Positions 56,181 to 63,593 of a stretch of DNA of 64,000 nucleotides are shown one piece after another. The DNA lies in assembly GCA_025655555.1 (NCBI GenBank), contig JAHXIQ010000009.1:1-64000 (forward strand), in the 5' to 3' direction. The translations under genes and the position numbers were made by a program. The notes under the pieces are model-generated. The model was not told where the DNA came from, searched no databases, and was given only the letters and a program-made list of their open reading frames with translations. Position 1 is the stretch's first letter; each line of letters opens with the position of its first letter. The DNA is from Candidatus Thiodiazotropha sp. (ex Myrtea sp. 'scaly one' KF741663) (GTDB taxonomy: Bacteria > Pseudomonadota > Gammaproteobacteria > Chromatiales > Chromatiaceae).

Positions 56181-56651
56181 TTGTCAATCGAAACCGTATT
56201 GATTCTCGGCATTGGAAATACCCTGCTGACAGATGAGGGAATCGGTGTGCATCTTGTCGAATGCATGCGTGAGGAGGTCGGGGAGATGCAGGGCGTCGAA
56301 TATCTCGATGGCGGCACACTCAGCTTTACTTTGGCAGAGCCCATTGCTCGGGCTGACGGCCTGATTGTGGTGGATGCGGCGCGCATGGGAGAAGCCCCCG
56401 GCACCATGAAGGCGTTTCATAATGAAGAGATGGACAAATACCTCTCCGGCAATCGATCCAGCGTGCATGAAGTAAGTCTTACGGACTTGATGGACATTGC
56501 ACGTCTTTCAGAATCTCTGCCTGCACAACGCTGCCTTGTCGGTATAGAGCCTGAGTCAGTCGATTGGGGGGAAGCGCCAACAGAAAAAGTGGAATCTGCA
56601 ATCAAGCTTGGTATTCAAGAAATTCTTTCTATACTCAACGAGTGGCGATAA
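56181..56651 (+). CDS. hupD: Hydrogenase maturation protease (HyaD/HupD type)
   Basis: Cleaves the C-terminal tail of the NiFe large subunit after nickel insertion. The 156 residues begin with ILGIGNTLLTDEG; nickel ligands Glu19, Asp65 and His96 match HybD Glu16, Asp62 and His93. Its substrate is probably the HynL tail encoded at 61987-62027. The start is TTG 56181 with AGGAG at 56169-56173. Confidence 0.94.
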   Translation: MSIETVLILGIGNTLLTDEGIGVHLVECMREEVGEMQGVEYLDGGTLSFTLAEPIARADGLIVVDAARMGEAPGTMKAFHNEEMDKYLSGNRSSVHEVSLTDLMDIARLSESLPAQRCLVGIEPESVDWGEAPTEKVESAIKLGIQEILSILNEWR

Positions 56652-56782
56652 AACGACCCACAAAAATTAAAATTTTTTAAGAAAAAAAATAAACTCAAAA
56701 TGCGCTTAGATGATCCAGGTCAGTACCCTTATCAGTTATTGCTGATATTCTTTCGATTAGACCAACTTTCACGGTATTCGTA

Positions 56783-57229
56783 ATGCAAAAGCTGCAGGAT
56801 ATCGCAGTGATGGTTGAACCCAAGGATGAAGTCCCTCTCAACCATTCGAACGCGACGCCCGTCTTGCATGAAGTTCTCCATGCATTGCAGCGGCTCGCTA
56901 CCCTAGATGAACCCACCACCATTGATTTACGCGCAATCCCATTCGGTCCCGGCGATGAAGATGCACTGTTAAGCCAATTGGGCACGGGTGAGGTCAAGAT
57001 CGAACTCGACACACTGGGTAAAAGCACCATCTGGGAAACGGCATTCAGCGGCGTTTGGATCATCGATCACCAAAATGCTGAAAGCGAACGCATCGCACTG
57101 CAGATCGAAGTGGCACATGTGCCCGCGATTATCAAAGCGCAGACCGAGGATGTGACCGAATCTTTACAACTGCTAGACAATCAACTTAATCCAAATCGTA
57201 CCGAGACCACAGGTTTACGGGAGGAGTAG
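56783..57229 (+). CDS. hupH: Hydrogenase accessory protein, HupH/HyaF C-terminal domain
   Basis: A 148-residue protein with only the C-terminal HupH domain: the VLHEVLHALQRL helix and IWETAFSGVWIIDHQ match. HupH and HyaF proteins of about 280 residues have two such parts, so this is a short, single-domain form. It is thought to aid Fe-S assembly in the small subunit. It ends next to the small-subunit start. Confidence 0.85.
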   Translation: MQKLQDIAVMVEPKDEVPLNHSNATPVLHEVLHALQRLATLDEPTTIDLRAIPFGPGDEDALLSQLGTGEVKIELDTLGKSTIWETAFSGVWIIDHQNAESERIALQIEVAHVPAIIKAQTEDVTESLQLLDNQLNPNRTETTGLREE

Positions 57230-57231
57230 TG

Positions 57232-58338
57232 ATGGCTGACGATATGAAGCGCTTCACACAAACGTTGGGCGAGAGTCTGCGGGAGCGAGGCGTCTCCCGA
57301 CGTGGATTTCTTAAGTTTTGTACCGCAACCGCTTCGATGATGGCACTACCACCGACGATGGTACCCGCCATTGCCGCAGCGCTGGAGAAAGCCAGGCGTC
57401 CTTCCGTTATCTGGTTGTCATTCCAGGAGTGTACAGGCTGTACGGAGTCTATTACCCGTAGTCATTCACCCTCTGTAGAGAATCTGATCTTCGATCATAT
57501 TTCCCTCGATTATCATCACACGCTGCAGGTTGCTGCAGGTGACGCGGCAGAGGCAGCACGCGAAGCCGCCATGCATGAGAATGAGGGAAAATATATTGTG
57601 GTGGTTGATGGCTCGATCCCACTCGACAATCCCGGTTTCTCAACCATTGCCGGCATCAGTAATCTGCAGATGCTGGAAGAGACGGTTGCCGGTGCAGCAG
57701 CAGTTGTGGCCGTTGGTTCCTGTGCCGCTTTTGGTGGTTTGCCCCATGCCGATCCCAACCCGACAGGCGCCGTTTCCGTATCGGATATCGTGCATGACAA
57801 GCCCATCGTTAATGTTTCCGGTTGTCCACCGATTCCGACAGTGATTACCGGCGTGCTTGCCCACTTCCTGACTTTCGGTTCGCTCCCAGAACTGGATGCC
57901 TTGGGCAGACCCATGGTGTTCTACGGACAGAGTATTCACGACCGATGTTATCGGCGTCCCTTCTATGACAAGGGACTCTTTGCCGAGACGTTTGACGATG
58001 AAGGTGCACGCAAAGGCTGGTGCCTCTACCGGTTGGGTTGTAAGGGACCCATGACCTATAACGCCTGTGCCACCACCAAGTGGAATGAGGGAACCAGTTG
58101 GCCGGTTGAGTCGGGTCATGGTTGCCTCGGCTGTTCCGAACCTGACTTTTGGGATGCAGGCGGTTTCTACAATGCGCTCTCCATCCCGGATAGTGACATC
58201 ATACGCAGGGCCGGGGTGGTTGCCGCCGCAGGTGTTGCCCTGGGTGCCGCCGCCGGCGCACTCAACCGCAGTACACGCGCCAAGGCCGCTGCGAGTCATG
58301 AGAAAGTTACCATTGACGATCTGGATAAAACATCATGA
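57232..58338 (+). CDS. hynS: [NiFe] hydrogenase small subunit, Isp-type (group 1e-like)
   Basis: Fe-S subunit exported by Tat. From ATG 57232 (GGGAGGAG just upstream; GTG 57229 also possible) the protein has 368 residues. Twin-Arg SRRGFLKF is at 22-29, the proximal cluster CTGC at 67-70, and further Cys and His ligands occur in SIHDRCYRRP, GWCLYRLGCKGP and HGCLGCSEPDFWD. A C-terminal hydrophobic helix (GVVAAAGVALGAAAGAL) anchors it. It couples to isp1 by an ATGA overlap. The order hynS-isp1-isp2-hynL equals that of Thiocapsa Hyn. Confidence 0.96.
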   Translation: MADDMKRFTQTLGESLRERGVSRRGFLKFCTATASMMALPPTMVPAIAAALEKARRPSVIWLSFQECTGCTESITRSHSPSVENLIFDHISLDYHHTLQVAAGDAAEAAREAAMHENEGKYIVVVDGSIPLDNPGFSTIAGISNLQMLEETVAGAAAVVAVGSCAAFGGLPHADPNPTGAVSVSDIVHDKPIVNVSGCPPIPTVITGVLAHFLTFGSLPELDALGRPMVFYGQSIHDRCYRRPFYDKGLFAETFDDEGARKGWCLYRLGCKGPMTYNACATTKWNEGTSWPVESGHGCLGCSEPDFWDAGGFYNALSIPDSDIIRRAGVVAAAGVALGAAAGALNRSTRAKAAASHEKVTIDDLDKTS

Positions 58339-58997
58339 GCACACCGACAGACTTTCTTCTATGGGTTAGAGGACCGGGCTTCGATATTGCATTGGTCATC
58401 TTCATTATTGGTGTCATTATTCGATTGCTTGAGGTGCTTGTGCTCGGTCGCAAACCGGATCAGGCAGAACCGAGAGGCGGAGAGTTGGGGCCGGGGCTGC
58501 GTACGGTAGTAACGCGCACACTGCCGGAGACCGGTTCATTCAAACGTGCACCCTTTACTGTCATCGGGGGATATATCTGGCATATCGGCTTTTTTATCAG
58601 CCTATTCCTTTTCGTGCCGCATATTGAATTGATCAATGCCACCCTGGGGCTGATCTGGCCGGGTATACCGAGCAACCTGGTGGATGCCGTTGCCGCTGTG
58701 ACCATCGTGACACTGATCGCAATGTTATTCAGCCGGCTCAGCCATCCTGTCAAACGTTATCTGAGCGGTCCGGAAGACTATGTCACCTGGCTGGTCACAT
58801 TCCTGCCGATGTTGACAGGCTATCTGGCTTATCACCGGATGATCGATCCCTATCCCCTGGTATTGGGTCTGCACATACTGAGTGTTGAGCTGCTCATGGT
58901 GGTGTTCCCATTTACCAAGCTGATGCACGCTTTCACCTTTATCATCGCTCGCTGGTACAACGGTGCCATGGCCGGCCGTAGAGGAGTTCAATCATGA
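58335..58997 (+). CDS. isp1: Isp1 cytochrome b subunit
   Basis: A 220-residue membrane protein of about five spans, related to NarI/DsrM b-type cytochromes. Its His residues in the spans can ligate haem. It links the hydrogenase to the quinone pool or to Isp2. ATGA overlaps join it to both neighbours. Confidence 0.93.
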   Translation: MSTPTDFLLWVRGPGFDIALVIFIIGVIIRLLEVLVLGRKPDQAEPRGGELGPGLRTVVTRTLPETGSFKRAPFTVIGGYIWHIGFFISLFLFVPHIELINATLGLIWPGIPSNLVDAVAAVTIVTLIAMLFSRLSHPVKRYLSGPEDYVTWLVTFLPMLTGYLAYHRMIDPYPLVLGLHILSVELLMVVFPFTKLMHAFTFIIARWYNGAMAGRRGVQS

Positions 58998-60262
58998 GTG
59001 GCGCAACCCTTGAAAGAGGCATGAATGCCTTTCGTGAACAGATGAATGCACCTATCGCATCATTCTTTTCCAGTTGTGTGAATTGCGGCATGTGTGCTGA
59101 GGCATGCCTCTTCTACACAGAGACTGACGATCCGAAGTACACGCCTATCAACAAGCTGGAGCCGTTACGCCGCGTTTGGGAGCAGGAGTACACCATCTGG
59201 GGCAAAGTGAAATCTATATTGGGCCTGACCGAACCGGTGACCGATGAGCTATTGGCTGAATGGGAAGAGCTGGTCTATGACGGCTGCACACTGTGCGGAC
59301 GTTGCTCAATGGTGTGTCCGGTCGGCAACGACATCAGCTATATGATTCGTCGTGCCCGCGAGGGATTTGTCGCGGCCGGTTATGCACCGGAAGGCATCAA
59401 AGGGGCAAGCCGCAGAGCGATCACCATCGGCAGTCCCATGGGTGTAAAATTTCCTGCCTTGGCTGCGCAGATCAAACATGTCGAGGCCGATACCGGTCTC
59501 TCCATTCCGGTGGATGTTGAAGGCGTCGATTACATGGCCTTACTCTCTTCCATGGAGATCATGAACTTTCCGGAATATCTGGAGGCATTGGCTCGTATCT
59601 TCAAACAGGCGGGTGTCAGCTGGACCATCAGCTCCAAGGCCTTCGAAGCGACTAACTCGGGTATCCAAATTGGTTCATCCGACATCGCCCGTGAGCTGGT
59701 CAGCCGTGTGGTGAGTGAGGCCGAGAAGCTCAAGGTCAAATATGTGATCAGCCCTGAGTGCGGCCATGCCTATACGGCCATTCGCTGGGAAGGCCCCAAC
59801 CTGATCGGCAGGCCCTACAACTTCAAAGTGGTGCATATCCTTGAACTGCTCGATGAGTTGCGTGCCACTGGCCGTATCAAGACCGAAGGTACTGAGGATG
59901 ACCGCCTCACGTTTCACGACCCCTGCCAGATCGTCAGAAAGGGCGGTGTGTTGGAGCAACCGCGTAACCTGCTTGAAATGGTGACCAGTGACTATGTCGA
60001 CATGACCGATAGTCGTGAGATGAACTGGTGCTGCGGCGGTGGCGGTGGTGTCAGCGCCAACGAAAGAGCGGAAGAGTTGAGACTTAAAGTCTTTAAACGC
60101 AAAAAATCTCAATTGGATGAGCTTAACGTAGACACATTAGTCACAGCCTGCGCCAACTGCCGATTGATTATCGAAGAGGGCCTGGAAGAGTACCGCATGG
60201 AAATGCCCGTTGTCGGTCTGACGGAAATGATTGCGGAACACCTGGTTGAAGACAAAGAGTAG
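58994..60262 (+). CDS. isp2: Isp2 iron-sulfur protein, heterodisulfide-reductase-like
   Basis: A 422-residue cytoplasmic subunit resembling DsrK/HdrD. Two [4Fe-4S] motifs are at Cys28-31-34-38 and Cys98-101-104-108; the C-terminal half has CCG domains, with WCCGGGGG and a late CANC. By analogy with HdrD/DsrK it carries electrons to or from a thiol/disulfide or sulfur partner. It is coupled to isp1, and hynL starts 46 bases later. Confidence 0.95.
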   Translation: MSGATLERGMNAFREQMNAPIASFFSSCVNCGMCAEACLFYTETDDPKYTPINKLEPLRRVWEQEYTIWGKVKSILGLTEPVTDELLAEWEELVYDGCTLCGRCSMVCPVGNDISYMIRRAREGFVAAGYAPEGIKGASRRAITIGSPMGVKFPALAAQIKHVEADTGLSIPVDVEGVDYMALLSSMEIMNFPEYLEALARIFKQAGVSWTISSKAFEATNSGIQIGSSDIARELVSRVVSEAEKLKVKYVISPECGHAYTAIRWEGPNLIGRPYNFKVVHILELLDELRATGRIKTEGTEDDRLTFHDPCQIVRKGGVLEQPRNLLEMVTSDYVDMTDSREMNWCCGGGGGVSANERAEELRLKVFKRKKSQLDELNVDTLVTACANCRLIIEEGLEEYRMEMPVVGLTEMIAEHLVEDKE

Positions 60263-60308
60263 CCACAACTGATTACGGCCTATTCGTACCGACAGGAGAC
60301 GAGTAAAA

Positions 60309-62030
60309 ATGAGTGAAAGAATCGTCGTTGATCCCATCACAAGAATTGAAGGGCATCTGCGCATCGAAGCCCAGATGGAAGGTGATCGGATCGCCAGTGC
60401 CTATTCTTCGGGAACCATGGTTCGCGGTATAGAGCTCATCCTCAAGGGCAGGGATCCAAGAGATGCCTGGGCCTTTGCACAACGTATCTGCGGTGTCTGC
60501 ACTTTGGTGCATGGTCTCGCCTCTGTGCGGTCAGTGGAAGATGCACTGAATTATCAGATACCCCAAAATGCGCAGCTCATCCGCAATCTGATGATCGGCG
60601 CCCAGTATATCCACGATCATGTGATGCATTTCTATCATCTGCATGCCTTGGATTGGGTGGATGTGGTCTCGGCACTTTCTGCCGATCCTGCGAAGACTTC
60701 AGAATTGGCTCAGTCACTCAGTAGCTGGCCGAAGGCTTCTCCCGGCTATTTCTCTGACATGAAGAAGAAACTCAAGGGCTTCGTCGAAGCGGGGCAGTTG
60801 GGCATATTCGCCAAGGCCTATTGGGGTCACTCAGTCTACAAACTGCCGCCCGAGGCCAACCTGATGGCGGTGGCGCACTATCTGGAAGCCCTCTCCTGGC
60901 AACGGGATGTGGTGAAACTTCACACCATCTTCGGCGGTAAGAATCCCCACCCCAACTTTCTGGTAGGTGGTGTGGCATCGCCCATCGATCTCAATTCCGA
61001 TTCCGCTATCAATAGCAAGAAGCTGTCCCAGGTACAGGATGTCATTACCAAGATGCGCGAGTTTACCGATCAGGTCTATGTGCCTGACACACTCGCAGTG
61101 GCGAGCTTCTACAAGGATTGGGGCGAGCGGGGCGAAGGGCTGGGTAATTTCCTCTGCTACGGCGATCTGCCAAGCACATCGATGGATGACCCGGACAGCT
61201 TCTTCTTCCCGTCCGGCGTGATCCTGGATCGCGATCTTTCAACCGTCCATCCGCTGGATCTCAATAACGCAGATGAGATCCAGGAGCAGGTCGCTCACTC
61301 ATGGTACGACTACAGCGTCGGCAAAGAGCAGGGACTGCATCCCTATGACGGTGAGACAAACCTCAACTACACAGGACCGAAGCCTCCCTATAAGCATCTC
61401 GATGTAGAGGATTCCTACTCCTGGCTGAAATCACCCCGCTGGAAAGGCAAGTCCGTAGAAGTGGGACCCCTGGCCCGTGTCTTGATGCTCTATGCGAAAG
61501 GGCATGAGCAGACCCAGGAACTGGTCAACATGACCCTGAGTCATCTGGACCTGCCCACCAGGGCGCTCTTCTCCACCCTGGGCAGAACAGCTGCCCGCAC
61601 CCTGGAGACCAAGATTCTGGCTGATGCCATGCAGGGTTGGTACGACCAGCTGATCGCCAATATCAAAGCGGGGGACACCAGAACCTTCAACGAGACCCTC
61701 TGGGATCCCGCCACCTGGCCCAAACAGTGTCAGGGTGTTGGTTTCATGGAAGCCCCCCGTGGTGCTCTGGGCCACTGGATCGTGATCGAAGACGGCAAGA
61801 TAGCCAACTACCAGGCGGTTGTGCCCAGCACCTGGAATGCCGGCCCCCGGGATGCGGAAGGCCAGGCCGGTGCCTACGAAGCGGCTCTACAAGACAACCA
61901 TCAGTTGGCCGATGCCAAACAGCCTGTGGAGATACTACGTACCATCCACAGCTTTGATCCCTGTATCGCCTGTGCTGTTCACCTCTCTGACGAGGAGGGT
62001 GAAGAAATGTTGCAGGTGAAAGTGAAATAA
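60309..62030 (+). CDS. hynL: [NiFe] hydrogenase large subunit, Isp-type
   Basis: NiFe catalytic subunit of 573 residues. The four nickel cysteines are Cys61 and Cys64 in RICGVC and Cys552 and Cys555 in DPCIACAVH. Cleavage after His558 by the protease would release a 15-residue tail. An AGGAGA site precedes the start. Its last ~115 codons and terminator are duplicated at 63081-63482. Confidence 0.97.
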   Translation: MSERIVVDPITRIEGHLRIEAQMEGDRIASAYSSGTMVRGIELILKGRDPRDAWAFAQRICGVCTLVHGLASVRSVEDALNYQIPQNAQLIRNLMIGAQYIHDHVMHFYHLHALDWVDVVSALSADPAKTSELAQSLSSWPKASPGYFSDMKKKLKGFVEAGQLGIFAKAYWGHSVYKLPPEANLMAVAHYLEALSWQRDVVKLHTIFGGKNPHPNFLVGGVASPIDLNSDSAINSKKLSQVQDVITKMREFTDQVYVPDTLAVASFYKDWGERGEGLGNFLCYGDLPSTSMDDPDSFFFPSGVILDRDLSTVHPLDLNNADEIQEQVAHSWYDYSVGKEQGLHPYDGETNLNYTGPKPPYKHLDVEDSYSWLKSPRWKGKSVEVGPLARVLMLYAKGHEQTQELVNMTLSHLDLPTRALFSTLGRTAARTLETKILADAMQGWYDQLIANIKAGDTRTFNETLWDPATWPKQCQGVGFMEAPRGALGHWIVIEDGKIANYQAVVPSTWNAGPRDAEGQAGAYEAALQDNHQLADAKQPVEILRTIHSFDPCIACAVHLSDEEGEEMLQVKVK

Positions 62031-62097
62031 TCAACTAAAACAGCACGTAGATACAAGGGTATTGAGCCTCTGTCTGTTTGGACAGGGGCTTTTTATT
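61686..62097. repeat. Duplicated segment, intact copy (hynL 3' end plus terminator)
   Basis: This stretch covers the last ~115 codons of hynL, its stop, and the terminator to the T-run. It matches 63081-63482 along its whole length, with many point differences and small indels. The match includes the post-stop CAGCACG and the terminator arms, so the copy was made as DNA, not by gene-level convergence. Confidence 0.9.
62065..62095 (+). terminator. Intrinsic terminator of the hydrogenase operon
   Basis: AGCCTCTGTC at 62065-62074 pairs with GACAGGGGCT at 62081-62090 (one G-T pair) across 6 bases, followed by TTTTT. Its duplicate lies at 63451-63478. Confidence 0.85.
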
Positions 62098-62312
62098 TCT
62101 GCCATTAACATTGGGTTATTTGGCTTCAAGAATCCATTTAGTCTAATTCATTGATGCTTATACAACTTAGATACAGTCCTCCTGTGTATGTATAGGTGAT
62201 GCTTTGAGTTAAGCAGACAGATTTTTTTCACACTGTCGAAATACTTTACAAAAAACTGATTTTTTTGTGGTTATTCTGAAAAATATGCATTAAAAACAAA
62301 AAGATAAATAGT

Positions 62313-62328
62313 TGGCGTGTTATTTGCT
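62313..62328 (+). promoter_or_regulatory. Sigma-54-type promoter of the PEP-CTERM gene
   Basis: TGGCGTG at 62313-62319, four bases, then TTGCT at 62324-62328. The GG and GC dinucleotides are 12 bases apart, the exact -24/-12 spacing. A start near 62339 would give a 35-base leader to ATG 62374. PEP-CTERM genes are often controlled by RpoN with PrsK/PrsR. Confidence 0.65.
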
Positions 62329-62373
62329 TATCAGGTTATCGTGTTTAGCTTTAATTATTTTGAGGTTCTTAGG

Positions 62374-63015
62374 ATGAAGCAGTTGTTATTGGGAATAATC
62401 TTGATTTTTGCCTTTGTTAGCGCGGCAAATGCAGCACTTATTGATAGCGCTGAGTGGGAAGTGACTGATATTAGCGGGTCATGGGATGCTGCGACTACAG
62501 GTTGGTGGCTAACTGAAACCACTCCTACAGCAGTAGAGGCTGACGGTTATATGTCTGACGGGTACACTGCGTATCCTTCGTCTTATAGTAGCCCTCAAAA
62601 CGGTTATAGTACCTACAATAATTCGTCAGTTTCTGTTATGGAAATTACATTTGACGATTTATATAGCTTTTCGAACGTTGAACTCTGGATAACCAGAAAC
62701 AATTCAAGTTCAACCACGATTAATGTACTTGGACAAAACGGTGGATCCGGTTGGGACTCCCTATTAGCCACAACTACTGGAGCGTTAGGTTTATCTACTA
62801 ACTGGTATTTTCCTCTTGAGATTGGGTCTCTTTCTCTAGCGGGTTCATCTTCCTATGACCAGCTAAGGGTCGAATTTGGAACCCAAGGTCAGGTTATTCT
62901 ACATGAGCTGGTGTTTGATGGAGAACTGGCTAGTGTACCAGAGCCTTCCTCCATTGCTTTGCTAGGCCTTGGTTTACTTGGAATAGGATTTTCACGTAAA
63001 AAGAAAACCGTCTGA
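62374..63015 (+). CDS. PEP-CTERM exported protein
   Basis: A 213-residue protein with a signal peptide (MKQLLLGIILIFAFVSAANA) and a C-terminal PEP-CTERM sorting signal: VPEPSS, a hydrophobic helix (IALLGLGLLGIGF) and RKKK. It should be processed by an EpsH/exosortase encoded elsewhere. The mature part is Ser/Thr/Tyr/Gly-rich beta-sandwich-like. ATG 62374 is chosen for AGG just upstream and the signal peptide; an upstream in-frame start at 62317 lies over the promoter. It sits between the two copies of the hynL-end duplication. Confidence 0.9.
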   Translation: MKQLLLGIILIFAFVSAANAALIDSAEWEVTDISGSWDAATTGWWLTETTPTAVEADGYMSDGYTAYPSSYSSPQNGYSTYNNSSVSVMEITFDDLYSFSNVELWITRNNSSSTTINVLGQNGGSGWDSLLATTTGALGLSTNWYFPLEIGSLSLAGSSSYDQLRVEFGTQGQVILHELVFDGELASVPEPSSIALLGLGLLGIGFSRKKKTV

Positions 63016-63030
63016 TTCTATCCAAGATTC

Positions 63031-63064
63031 AAAAAAGCCCCGAATACCATCGGGGCTTTTTTTT
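63031..63064 (+). terminator. Intrinsic terminator of the PEP-CTERM gene
   Basis: AAAAAAGCCCCG at 63031-63042 pairs with CGGGGCTTTTTT at 63051-63062, with an 8-base loop and a T-run. The arm sequence resembles the terminator at 9274-9312. Confidence 0.9.
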
Positions 63065-63080
63065 ATCTAGAAAAACTTAT

Positions 63081-63414
63081 TTCATCGAAACTCTCTGGGA
63101 TCACGCACCTGGCTCAAATAGTGCCAAGGTGTCGGCTTTATTGAAGCACCCTAGGTCACTGGGTGGTGATGAAAGATGGCAGGATCGCCAACTCTCAAGC
63201 GGTAATACCCAGTATCTGGAGCGCTGATCCACGGGAAGCGGAAGGCCAGGCCGGTGACTACGAAGCGGCTCTGCAAGACAACCATCAGCTTGCCGATGCC
63301 AAACAGCCTGTGGAGATACTGCATACCATCCACAGTTTTGATCCCTGTATCGCCTGTGCTGTTCACCTCTCAGATGAGGACGGTGAAGAAATGTTGCAGG
63401 TGAAAGTGAAATAA
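63081..63414 (+). pseudogene. Decayed duplicate of the hynL 3' end
   Basis: This copies hynL from about codon 460 to its stop. A one-base loss near 63105, a TAG at 63152-63154 and further losses before 63165 break the frame, so it cannot extend a large subunit. The last ~83 codons remain open from GTG 63163, including DPCIACAVH and the cleavable tail LSDEDGEEMLQVKVK. No ribosome site supports translation. It is a pseudogene unless the C-terminal piece is used as a recombination donor. Confidence 0.85.
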
Positions 63415-63450
63415 CCAACTAACAACAGCACGACAATGCAAGGGTGTTGG

Positions 63451-63478
63451 GCCTCTGTCCGATGGGCAGGGGCTTTTT
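63451..63478 (+). terminator. Duplicate hydrogenase terminator
   Basis: GCCTCTGTCC at 63451-63460 pairs, with G-T pairs, with GGGCAGGGGC across 3 bases, followed by TTTTT. It is the copy of the element at 62065-62095. Confidence 0.7.
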
Positions 63479-63593
63479 ATTGTCCCGGTTTTGGGTGAAA
63501 AATTGATGGCAGTGAGTTCACGCATGCCGATGATGACCCGAAAAAGTTATTACTTATGGTGAAAAATTTGTCATCGGTGGAAATGCAAGTGTG

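Larger units (their letters stand above)
62031..62373. other. Region between hynL and the PEP-CTERM gene
   Basis: About 340 bases holding the hynL terminator at 62065-62095 and, near the right end, the sigma-54-type promoter at 62313-62328. The middle is AT-rich and contains no gene I can support. Confidence 0.6.
63081..63482. repeat. Duplicated segment, decayed copy
   Basis: Second copy of 61686-62097, about 10 bases shorter through indels. It includes the hynL stop, the spacer and the terminator, and ends at the same T-run. Together the copies flank 983 bases that hold the PEP-CTERM gene and its promoter and terminator. Confidence 0.88.

Noticed and set aside
62097-63593. Integron attC or attI site around the PEP-CTERM gene
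   Set aside because: An isolated GTTAAGC core-like heptamer near 62210 has no matching inverse core or attC-like fold that I could see, and the usual integron orientation puts attI to the right of the window.
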